In this document: piece by piece, positions 57,506-64,000 of the stretch
How the letters are laid out: each line of letters begins with the position of its first letter
Position numbering within the stretch: the first letter of the stretch is position 1
NCBI RefSeq assembly: GCF_002161445.1
Contig: NZ_NFHT01000001.1
Location: forward strand, 124,001 to 188,000
From: Alistipes sp. An66
GTDB lineage: Bacteria > Bacteroidota > Bacteroidia > Bacteroidales > Rikenellaceae
DNA: 64,000 bases
Direction of reading: 5' to 3'
The notes under the pieces: model-generated
What the model was told of the DNA's origin: nothing
Seen by the model: only the letters and a program-made list of their open reading frames with translations
Database searches by the model: none
Position numbers and translations under genes: made by a program

Positions 57506-57537
57506 TTTGGAAAGGCGGTTCAATGCGCATACTTTTG
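57506..57537 (+). promoter_or_regulatory. Consensus promoter for the 57566 ORF
   Basis: TTTG (57506-57509), 20 nt, TACTTTTG (57530-57537): full promoter match 28 nt upstream of the ATG. It lets the small ORF and the helicase be transcribed apart from the methylases. Confidence 0.75.
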
Positions 57538-57565
57538 AGATATAAACCAAATAAATAATATTATT

Positions 57566-57880
57566 ATGAATGAATTCACTACTTCGCAATTCTGTTACAT
57601 CGGAATGCATCTCGCAAACAAACAGGACAATGGTCTGCACATTAGTGCAGATGAAATCACCCAAATGGCTCAAGAGCACACATTGGTCTCGTGGATTGAA
57701 AAAAATGTTTGTGTTGTAGATTTTTGGAATGACGACATGAAGCGAGTGATGGATGTTGAGTTTGATTCTCTGGCAAATTGTGAAGACTTTGGCATTCAAA
57801 AAGATGGCATAGCTTTGCTCATAGCATTTTGTTTTGCCTTCGCACAAAATCTACCGACTCGAACTATTCACGATTTATAA
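57566..57880 (+). CDS. 104-aa protein of unknown function in the restriction locus
   Basis: AT-rich, acidic and hydrophobic toward the C-terminus (IALLIAFCFAFAQ). No motif is recognised. It has its own consensus promoter and lies between the methylase and the nuclease-helicase, 9 nt before the latter. It could be a controller, an immunity-type protein or an anti-restriction regulator; none of these is demonstrated. Confidence 0.55.
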   Translation: MNEFTTSQFCYIGMHLANKQDNGLHISADEITQMAQEHTLVSWIEKNVCVVDFWNDDMKRVMDVEFDSLANCEDFGIQKDGIALLIAFCFAFAQNLPTRTIHDL

Positions 57881-57889
57881 TTCTATTGT

Positions 57890-60397
57890 ATGTCCTTTTT
57901 CCCCTCCCGCCCGGCGGCGCATCCGACCATCTATGCCTACGAAGATACCCATCCGCAGTACCGTGGGCTGCTGAAGGTCGGATACACCACCGTCGATGTG
58001 CAGCATCGCGTGGCGCAGCAATATCCGACGCTGCGGCCCGGAGCGCGCCCCTACCGCATTGTCTTCGAAGAGTCGGCCATGCGTGGCGACGGCACCTCGT
58101 TTACCGACCACGAGGTACACCGCGTGTTGCGTCGAATGGGAGTGGAGAATCCCGAGGGAGAGTGGTTCCGTTGTACGGTTCGCGAGGTCCGGGCGGCGGT
58201 ACGCTCCGTGCGGGAGCGGCGCGAAGCCGAGTTTCAACGCACGGAGCATTTTGCCATGCGCCCCGAGCAGGAGGCTGCCGTGGAGAAGACCTGCGAATAT
58301 TTCCGTGCCTGCCGTGCCGACAACAACCGCACGCCGCATTTCCTCTGGAATTGCAAAATGCGTTTCGGCAAGACCTTCGCGGCCTACCAGCTAGCACGCC
58401 GCATGGGGTGGAAACGGCTGCTGGTTCTGACCTTCAAACCCGCCGTGCAGAGTGCCTGGGAAGAGGACCTGCGCACGCATGTCGATTTCGAAGGGTGGCA
58501 GTTCCTGTCGCGCAATTCGGAACTGAACTACGAAACGGCCGACCACAACCGTCCGATCGTCTGCTTCGGGTCGTTTCAGGATTTTCTCGGACGCAGCAAG
58601 TCGGGCGGCATCAAGCTGAAGAACGAGTGGGTACATGCCATCAACTGGGATTGTGTGATTCTCGACGAATATCACTACGGTGCTTGGCGCGATCATGCCA
58701 AGGATCTCTTCGAGAACGAAGATCGCCGCGAGCAGGCCTTTGCCGAAGGGGAAGGCCGCGACTGGTTTGACGAGGAGGCGATGCCCATCACCACGGGAGC
58801 CTATCTCTACCTGTCGGGGACACCGTTTCGGGCCATCAGTTCGGGAGAGTTTATCGAGGAACAGGTTTACAACTGGACCTACTCGGACGAGCAACGCGCC
58901 AAGGCGTCGTGGAACGATGCCGACGGGCCGAATCCCTACACCGCCCTGCCGCGCATGGTGATGATGACCTATCAACTGCCCGACGAATTGCGGCAGGTTG
59001 CCATTGAGGGTGAGTTCGACGAATTCGACCTCAATCTTTTCTTTCGAGCCGAAGGCAATGGTGACGACGCCCGGTTCGTCTTCAAGAACGAGGTGCAGAA
59101 GTGGCTGGACCTAATCCGCGGCGCCTATGTCGAAAATATTGTTTCCGATTTGAAGCTGGGGCATTCACGGCCTCCGATGCCCTTCTCTCACGCCCCGCTG
59201 CTCTCGGTGTTGACACACACGTTCTGGTTCCTGCCGTCGGTGGCGTCGTGTTATGCCATGCGGAATCTGCTTGCCGAGCGTCAGAACCGTTTCTATCAGG
59301 ATTATCGGGTGGTCGTAGCTGCAGGGAGCAGCGCCGGGATCGGAGTCGATGCGCTGGCTCCCGTGCTGAAGGCCATGGGCAATCCGTTGGAGACGAAGAC
59401 CATCACGCTGTCGTGCGGCAAACTGACGACGGGTGTGTCGGTGAAGCCCTGGTCGGGCATCTTCATGCTGCGCAACTCATCGAGTCCCGAAACCTATTTC
59501 CAGGCGGCCTTTCGCGTGCAGACACCCTGGACGGTATGCAATGCTGACGGTGTTTCGCCCAGCCGGGTAGATATTCTGAAGCAGGAATGTTATGTATTCG
59601 ACTTTGCTCCCAACCGGGCATTGCGGCAGATTGCCGATTACAGCTGCCGGCTGAATGTCGAGGAGAACAATCCCGAACGCAAGGTCGAGGAGTTTATCTC
59701 GTTCCTTCCGGTGCTGGCCTACGACGGCAGTTCGATGAAGCAGATCGATGCCGCCGGGATTCTCGACATTGCCATGAGCGGAACGACGGCGACTCTGCTG
59801 GCCCGTCGCTGGGAGAGCGCCCTGCTGGTCAATGTCGACAATGCAACGCTGCGGAGGTTGATGGGGAATGCCGAGGCAATGGCTGCGCTGACGCGCATCG
59901 AGGGATTCCGCAACCTGAATCAGGACATTGAGACCATCATCAATAAATCGGAGGCGGTCAAGAAGGCGCGAAAGGAGACCCCGGACGAGGCAATAACCCC
60001 GCAGAAGAAACGGGAACTGACCGAGGAGGAGAAGGAGTACAAGAGCCTGCGGAAGCAGATTCAGGAGAAACTGATCAAATTCGCTACGCGCGTACCGATA
60101 TTCATGTACCTGACGGATTTCCGCGAGCGAAGCCTCTATGATGTCATCACGCAACTGGAACCGGGGTTGTTCAAGAAGGTAACGGGGTTGTCGGTCTCGG
60201 ATTTCGAGCTGCTTGTGTCGCTCGACGTCTTCAACTCAGCGCTGATGAATGATGCTATCTATAAGTTCAAGCGTTATGAGGATGCTTCGCTCGAGTATAT
60301 CGGCATCAACAAACGCCCGGACGAGGAGATCGGTTTGTTCGACACCGTGCTTCCATCGGCGGAGTATAAAAAGCTTGATAAGATTGTTCTATTCTAA
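57890..60397 (+). CDS. GIY-YIG-like nuclease fused to a superfamily 2 helicase (restriction subunit)
   Basis: An 835-aa protein. Residues 13-95 resemble a T5orf172/GIY-YIG nuclease: TIYAYED, LLKVGYT, an Arg40 helix and DHEVHRVL. The SF2 helicase follows: motif I CKMRFGKTFAA (Lys161), motif II DEYH (259-262) instead of DEAD/DEAH, and motif III SGTPF (309-313). Motif VI-like AAFRVQTPW lies near residue 545. Motif order is intact. It is predicted to translocate on DNA and cleave, as the restriction arm of the adjacent methyltransferases. The last 150 residues have a charged coiled coil. Confidence 0.8.
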   Translation: MSFFPSRPAAHPTIYAYEDTHPQYRGLLKVGYTTVDVQHRVAQQYPTLRPGARPYRIVFEESAMRGDGTSFTDHEVHRVLRRMGVENPEGEWFRCTVREVRAAVRSVRERREAEFQRTEHFAMRPEQEAAVEKTCEYFRACRADNNRTPHFLWNCKMRFGKTFAAYQLARRMGWKRLLVLTFKPAVQSAWEEDLRTHVDFEGWQFLSRNSELNYETADHNRPIVCFGSFQDFLGRSKSGGIKLKNEWVHAINWDCVILDEYHYGAWRDHAKDLFENEDRREQAFAEGEGRDWFDEEAMPITTGAYLYLSGTPFRAISSGEFIEEQVYNWTYSDEQRAKASWNDADGPNPYTALPRMVMMTYQLPDELRQVAIEGEFDEFDLNLFFRAEGNGDDARFVFKNEVQKWLDLIRGAYVENIVSDLKLGHSRPPMPFSHAPLLSVLTHTFWFLPSVASCYAMRNLLAERQNRFYQDYRVVVAAGSSAGIGVDALAPVLKAMGNPLETKTITLSCGKLTTGVSVKPWSGIFMLRNSSSPETYFQAAFRVQTPWTVCNADGVSPSRVDILKQECYVFDFAPNRALRQIADYSCRLNVEENNPERKVEEFISFLPVLAYDGSSMKQIDAAGILDIAMSGTTATLLARRWESALLVNVDNATLRRLMGNAEAMAALTRIEGFRNLNQDIETIINKSEAVKKARKETPDEAITPQKKRELTEEEKEYKSLRKQIQEKLIKFATRVPIFMYLTDFRERSLYDVITQLEPGLFKKVTGLSVSDFELLVSLDVFNSALMNDAIYKFKRYEDASLEYIGINKRPDEEIGLFDTVLPSAEYKKLDKIVLF

Positions 60398-60499
60398 ACT
60401 TGTATTAAATCCACTTCTTTTATTAAGGCAAATCATTTATAAAAAAGAGACAACTAATTATTGCTCCTTTATAACTGATTAAACATTTATCGTAATAAA

Positions 60500-60988
60500 T
60501 TACGTTGGATTTGAAAAGTTATTATCAGGTCGATCTTCGACCCTATTGTTTACATCTTCTTTATTGGGGAAATGTCCGCGTAGAATGATAAATCCCAAGC
60601 CCAAAATATTAACAGTAGTAGTGGTTAATATTGCAATAAAGATAGTATCAGATAAATTAATAAATTGTAGTCCTTGGGCAATAATGATAATACCAACAAT
60701 TATTAAATACCATTGAATTGTCCTTCTTGCCCACTTTTCCAGGCGCTTTCTAGCTGACGTATTTTCAGTTATCCGATGTAGTTCAATAAAACGTCTACAA
60801 ACATTTAAACTATCTTCAGATGGACTTGATGAATTCAAAAAAAGTTCAACATTATCCAATAAATTAAGATCATGTTTAGGGGCACTCGGTTTTGCATACC
60901 ATACCCATTTTAGAAACCTCTTTATCCGACTTTCTGATGTTTGAGGTTTCTCACTACTGCTATTTATTGGATCTCGAAACTCGGCCAT
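60500..60988 (-). CDS. Two-TM membrane protein, probable toxin of a Panacea toxin-antitoxin pair
   Basis: A 162-aa AT-rich protein with TM helices at about 92-112 (WYLIIVGIIIIAQGLQFI) and 117-138 (IFIAILTTTTVNILGLGFIIL) and a soluble N-terminal part. Its ATG overlaps the stop of the upstream Panacea gene (TAATG). Panacea antitoxins pair with many toxin types, including membrane-active ones, so this is the likely toxin. Membrane depolarisation is an inference. Confidence 0.6.
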   Translation of the reverse strand: MAEFRDPINSSSEKPQTSESRIKRFLKWVWYAKPSAPKHDLNLLDNVELFLNSSSPSEDSLNVCRRFIELHRITENTSARKRLEKWARRTIQWYLIIVGIIIIAQGLQFINLSDTIFIAILTTTTVNILGLGFIILRGHFPNKEDVNNRVEDRPDNNFSNPT

Positions 60989-61482
60989 TACCGATTTATA
61001 AATTTCCTACTAAAATACTCTTTTATTAAAGAAAAATCAATAGGTGTATTCCATGCAGGCACTATTTTATTTCCTTGCACATCTTCCACCTCTTTTTTCC
61101 CATAAATCGTCTGATACCACGGCCCATCTTCTTCATGCGACCATGCACTTAAAACTTTCGCCGTAGTATGAGAATATGTGCCAACTACAAAGTCTATAGC
61201 CTTTCTCAAATTTGGATCTGCTTCATATTCCTCTTTCTTCCATTCCTGCGGCGGTAGATCTACATCCACATGTTTAGCAACACGAGGGAAAACAGGGCCA
61301 AATGGCCAAGCCTTGGGACTTTCCTCACATAATCTTTCATTTGTTAAGGCTGCGTATATACCATAAGTAATATACAACAATTTCTCTAGCTGCGTTTTAT
61401 TCAACAAGACATTTTGTGTCTTATATGCCTGCCAACGCAGCATTTGAGCAATATCAATGCTTGTATATTTAAAATCTGGCAT
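60988..61482 (-). CDS. Panacea-domain (DUF4065) antitoxin
   Basis: A 164-aa protein. The domain is recognised by IDIAQMLRWQAYKTQN, QLEKLLYITYGIYAAL and ESPKAWPFGPVFPRV, the SocA-like/Panacea pattern. The start at 61482 (MPDFKY) is 28 nt from a TATATTTG promoter box. It is the first gene of the overlapping pair with the membrane protein, the expected antitoxin-toxin layout. Confidence 0.85.
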   Translation of the reverse strand: MPDFKYTSIDIAQMLRWQAYKTQNVLLNKTQLEKLLYITYGIYAALTNERLCEESPKAWPFGPVFPRVAKHVDVDLPPQEWKKEEYEADPNLRKAIDFVVGTYSHTTAKVLSAWSHEEDGPWYQTIYGKKEVEDVQGNKIVPAWNTPIDFSLIKEYFSRKFINR

Positions 61483-61509
61483 ATCTGGATTACCGGATAA
61501 AATACTTTG

Positions 61510-61517
61510 CAAATATA
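61510..61517 (-). promoter_or_regulatory. Promoter -7 box of the Panacea pair
   Basis: The minus strand reads TATATTTG, 28 nt upstream of 61482. The gap 61518-61908 holds divergent control sequence only; an inverted repeat CACAAATATAG/CTATTTTGTG at about 61836-61860 lies near the start of the plus-strand gene. Confidence 0.6.
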
Positions 61518-61908
61518 AAATAATTACTTCTATTATAGATACGTAGACCCAACAAATTTGTTTCGAAAGGAACAAAGAATTGGAAAAAATAAAATGAAGC
61601 TACAGACAAGGGGTTTAAGCCTTTTTTGTGATTTGTAAATATCTTGTCGATAATTTTGGCATTAAATATTTGGGATTTAAAATGCCCGTTAACACCTTTG
61701 TCTCGAACCCCTAAAGGAAAGGAGGTAACAATGTAAATAGAGATAAAGATAGACATAAAAAAGGACGAAGCGGTCAACCACCTGTCCTTTTAGGAAATAA
61801 CAAAAACCTTAGCGGGAATCCTTGTTATTTTCGTCACAAATATAGTATTCTATTTTGTGTTTTTTGTGGTTGGCCATATCATTTTTAATTATAAAAATTA
61901 AAATTGCT

Positions 61909-62601
61909 ATGACAAGTAACACTCAACAAAAAGATGGATTATCTCCTATGATATCCATTAACCAGATGGCGGAATTTGTAGCCGCCTCAGAACGCGGCAA
62001 GAGAGCAATTGTTCGTAAGCAAAAGCATCCTTCGACATTTCGAGTTGCTCGGTATGCAACAGCGCGCGCATCCTTTAAGAACTATTGCAAGAACGATTTT
62101 GATGAAGCTATCCTCCTTCAAGGATTGGAGAAACTTCAGAACAAGACGCCAGTATCGCAATGGGCGGCCAGCGAAAAGAGTTGTTCTATCCAAGCGATTC
62201 GAGGGTTTATGCAAAGTCACTTTCCGGAACGATTCGGTCGAATCAAATGCTCGTTTTTCACGCCTCGTGAAAAGCAGATTAGGTTCGGAGGACTAACCCT
62301 TGTGGTAGCTCCGGATTTAATTTTCCGCTGGGAAGAGGATGGAACCCGTTATATCGGATGCCTGAAACTGCGGATCAAAAAGAAGGCTGCCGAGTTCGGA
62401 GTGTACCGACGTATCGCATCTTTGCTGGCTCATTATTTAAGATGCATTGCCGCTGACGATGAAGTCGTAGTGAATAATTTTTGTCTGTGCTACAACGCCA
62501 TGGATGGAAACATTATTCCGGCACCAAGAGACCTTCAATCGGATATGGAAGATCTTCGAATTGCCAGTGAACAGATTGTTGAACTTTGGAACGTTGCCTA
62601 A
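61909..62601 (+). CDS. Hypothetical protein with a PD-(D/E)XK-like core
   Basis: A 230-aa protein. Residues about 132-165 (LVVAPDLIFRWEEDGTR, IGCLKLRIKKK) give Asp followed by a hydrophobic-L-K strand, reminiscent of a nuclease fold although the acidic residue before Lys is replaced. The N-terminus is basic (SERGKRAIVRKQKHPSTFRV). It is followed 1 nt later by a DUF2188 gene, so the two probably act together. Function unknown. Confidence 0.55.
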   Translation: MTSNTQQKDGLSPMISINQMAEFVAASERGKRAIVRKQKHPSTFRVARYATARASFKNYCKNDFDEAILLQGLEKLQNKTPVSQWAASEKSCSIQAIRGFMQSHFPERFGRIKCSFFTPREKQIRFGGLTLVVAPDLIFRWEEDGTRYIGCLKLRIKKKAAEFGVYRRIASLLAHYLRCIAADDEVVVNNFCLCYNAMDGNIIPAPRDLQSDMEDLRIASEQIVELWNVA

Positions 62602-62602
62602 A

Positions 62603-62824
62603 ATGGGAAAGAACCAACACGTTGTACCTCATGACGGCCAATGGGCCGTCAGAGGAGAAGGTAATCAACGAGTAACTGTAATTACTCGCACTCAACAAGA
62701 GGCAATTGAGATAGCCCGCGAAATCGCTCGCAACCAAAGGTCTGAATTACTTATTCACCGACCCAATGGCCAAATACGAGATCGCGATAGCTATGGGAAC
62801 GATCCTCATCCACCCGAAGGATAA
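62603..62824 (+). CDS. DUF2188 protein
   Basis: A 73-aa protein. NQHVVPHDGQWAVRGEG, followed by an alternating strand-helix and LLIHRPNGQIRDRDSYGNDPHP, is the DUF2188 pattern. Members have an uncharacterised beta-alpha fold and often sit beside other genes in defence or accessory islands. It is coupled with the upstream 230-aa gene. A terminator follows. Confidence 0.85.
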   Translation: MGKNQHVVPHDGQWAVRGEGNQRVTVITRTQQEAIEIAREIARNQRSELLIHRPNGQIRDRDSYGNDPHPPEG

Positions 62825-62833
62825 AAAAACGTC

Positions 62834-62868
62834 AAGAAAGGAGGATGATTTGATCATCCTCCTTTCTT
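62834..62868 (+). terminator. Terminator at the end of element B
   Basis: A perfect 16-bp inverted repeat (62834-62849 with 62853-62868, AAGAAAGGAGGATGAT and complement) with a 3-nt loop. It is symmetric and can act on both strands. Confidence 0.8.
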
Positions 62869-62879
62869 AATCTAATTGT

Positions 62880-62902
62880 TGTATGACAAATGTATGACAA
62901 AA
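62880..62902 (+). repeat. Arm-type direct repeats of element B, right
   Basis: TGTATGACAAA twice at 11-nt spacing, identical to the left block at 47497-47519, 44 nt from the right att core. Confidence 0.8.
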
Positions 62903-62945
62903 TAAAACGAAAACCGCGTTGCAGATATCTACAACGCGGTTTCTG

Positions 62946-62962
62946 TGAGGTCTGAAGCGGAC
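62946..62962 (+). repeat. attR of element B
   Basis: TGAGGTCTGAAGCGGAC, identical to 47365-47381, overlaps the last 15 nt of tRNA-Cys. Confidence 0.85.
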
Positions 62963-63018
62963 TCGAACCGCTGTACAAGGTTTTGCAGACCTTTGCCTAG
63001 CCACTCGGCCATCAGACC
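62948..63018 (-). tRNA. tRNA-Cys (GCA)
   Basis: 71 nt. The acceptor stem GGTCTGA pairs with TCAGACC, the anticodon loop CTGCAAA gives anticodon GCA, the D-arm (GCCGAGTGGC) and T-arm (AGCGGTTCGAGTCCGCT) are standard, and the discriminator base is U73 as expected for tRNA-Cys. CCA is not encoded. Its 3' end is the integration site of element B and remains intact after insertion. Confidence 0.97.
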
Positions 63019-63161
63019 ATGATCTTCGCAACTCCAATCCCTCTCCTGTACGGAATCCATCCTTACAAGGCCATCCCCCCCCTCTTTTCTTGCAAGGCAA
63101 GGGCCTTTCGCTACCCCCCCCCTCCCGAAAAAGATGATGTACGGATCGGTGTTTCGGAGTG

Positions 63162-63192
63162 CAAATATACAAACTTTTCCTTTCCCTCCAAA
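63162..63192 (-). promoter_or_regulatory. Consensus promoter of tRNA-Cys
   Basis: On the minus strand TTTG (63192-63189) and TATATTTG (63169-63162) are 19 nt apart, a full match. The transcript would have a leader of about 135 nt; the leader includes two long C-runs on the plus strand (about 63080, 63114). Confidence 0.75.
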
Positions 63193-63285
63193 ACTTCTCG
63201 CAAACTTTAACCCTTTTATTCGAATAAACATGCGCTATTCCCCAAAAAATACCTAACTTTACCATGATTTTTCCTTGCAAAGACC

Positions 63286-64000
63286 ATGACTATCGAGGAT
63301 ATCGCCCTGCAAATGACTCCCGGAATCGGCATGAAAGGCGCCGTCCATCTGCTCGAAGTATTCGGCAGCGCGTCCGCCATATTCGCCGCCTCCGTCGAAG
63401 ATCTTGTCGAAAGAGCCGAAATCCGGCCCGACCTCGCCCGTCAGATCCTCCGCCGACAGGGATTTCCCGCCGCTGCACGCGAAATCGAATACTGTCGCCG
63501 AAACGAGATCCGCATCATCGCTTCCTCCGATCCCGAATACCCGCCGCTGCTGCGCGAAATGCCCGATTATCCCTCCGTCCTCTATGTCAGGGGTAATGCC
63601 GAAGCCCTTACCCTGCACTGTCTCTCGATGGTCGGAACCCGCCAGGCAACACCCTACGGCCAATCCATGTGCAACCGGCTCGTCGACGGTCTCGCGGAAC
63701 GAATCCCCGGACTCTGCATCGTCAGCGGCCTCGCCTTCGGAATCGACGTCGCCGCGCACCGGGCCGCCCTCGCAGCCGACGTCCCCACCGTCGCCGTCCT
63801 GGCCAACACGCTCCCGGGCATAACCCCCGCCCAACACGCGGGAGTCGCACGAGACATCCTCGACCGCGGAGGCGCCCTCGTCACGGAACTCCACTCGCAA
63901 TCCAAACAGAACGGAAACTTCTACCTCGCCCGAAACCGCATCATCGCCGGATTGAGCGCCGGATGCGTCATCGTGGAATCTCCCGACAGCGGAGGATCCC
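63286..64000 (+). CDS. dprA: DNA-processing protein DprA (3' partial)
   Basis: 238 codons are visible; the gene runs past the right edge. The N-terminal SAM-like domain (1-about 75) is followed by the DprA Rossmann-like domain: LSMVGTRQATPYG, IVSGLAFGIDVAAHR, and ARNRIIAGLSAGCVIVE are signature motifs. DprA loads RecA on incoming single-stranded DNA during transformation. The start at 63286 (MTIEDIAL) is clear; no upstream operon partner is seen, only the tRNA-Cys on the other strand. Confidence 0.93.
   Translation, partial: MTIEDIALQMTPGIGMKGAVHLLEVFGSASAIFAASVEDLVERAEIRPDLARQILRRQGFPAAAREIEYCRRNEIRIIASSDPEYPPLLREMPDYPSVLYVRGNAEALTLHCLSMVGTRQATPYGQSMCNRLVDGLAERIPGLCIVSGLAFGIDVAAHRAALAADVPTVAVLANTLPGITPAQHAGVARDILDRGGALVTELHSQSKQNGNFYLARNRIIAGLSAGCVIVESPDSGGS

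Larger units (their letters stand above)
47360..62962. mobile_element. Element B: mobilisable integrative element inserted in tRNA-Cys
   Basis: It is bounded by a direct repeat of the tRNA-Cys 3' end (47360-47381 and 62941-62962; 21 of 22 nt identical). Tyrosine integrase lies just inside the left end; AAA+ ATPase, HTH proteins, toprim primase, oriT-like repeat and MobV-type relaxase form the backbone. No type IV secretion genes are present, so it should need a helper for transfer (an IME). The cargo includes methyltransferases, a nuclease-helicase and a toxin-antitoxin pair. Confidence 0.85.

Overview
The window is chromosomal DNA of a Bacteroidota member. The gene content (a PorV-type outer-membrane protein, fimbrillin-like lipoproteins, a moxR/Bat operon, an outer-membrane beta-barrel protein, an anaerobic sulfatase-maturase-type radical SAM enzyme) and many TAnnTTTG promoter boxes fit Bacteroidales. 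The high GC content of the core suggests an Alistipes-like genus; that genus call is an inference from composition and gene style, not a database result.

Region 1 (1-33370) is ordinary high-GC core: a 5'-truncated PorV-like gene, two paralogous fimbrillin/FISUMP lipoproteins (one carrying a C-terminal SGNH esterase), a GH3 beta-glucosidase, a GNAT acetyltransferase, an nrnA-lysR-yeiH operon, a UvrD-type helicase-GT2-nth operon, a moxR-DUF58-TM-TPR-VWA-VWA (Bat) operon that runs into an SDR and an aldehyde dehydrogenase, rnpB (RNase P RNA), a radical SAM maturase, a large outer-membrane beta-barrel protein, tex and a nitroreductase.

Region 2 (33500-38640) holds an OmpR-type response regulator and histidine kinase, then four 11-bp direct repeats, a terminator-like hairpin, an mgtA gene broken by an internal deletion that removes the actuator domain and the phosphorylated aspartate, and an OprB-like porin.

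Region 3 (about 38650-47365) is lower-GC mobile DNA, called element A here. It has an integrase-fragment scar, two consecutive tyrosine recombinases, a WYL regulator, a candidate structured RNA (about 43082-43266), a 565-aa protein that looks like two proteins joined, two copies of a 104-aa membrane protein, and a protein resembling phage/plasmid replication initiators. A paired 12-bp-spaced repeat (TGCGCCCC units) lies near both ends.

Region 4 (47360-62962) is a second integrated element, B, inserted at the 3' end of tRNA-Cys(GCA). It is bounded by a 22-nt direct repeat (one mismatch) and identical paired 11-bp arm-type repeats. It has a mobilisable-element backbone (tyrosine integrase, AAA+ ATPase, HTH proteins, toprim primase, oriT-like inverted repeat, MobV-type relaxase). 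Its cargo is defence-like: a CoiA-like protein, two adjacent adenine-methyltransferase-like proteins with a GIY-YIG-like/SF2-helicase protein and a small ORF between them, a Panacea-domain antitoxin overlapping a two-TM probable toxin, and a final pair ending in a DUF2188 protein. The intact tRNA-Cys and the start of dprA follow.

The most interesting material is the cargo of B (55316-60397 and 60500-61482), the structured RNA and fused protein in A, and the operator-mgtA arrangement.
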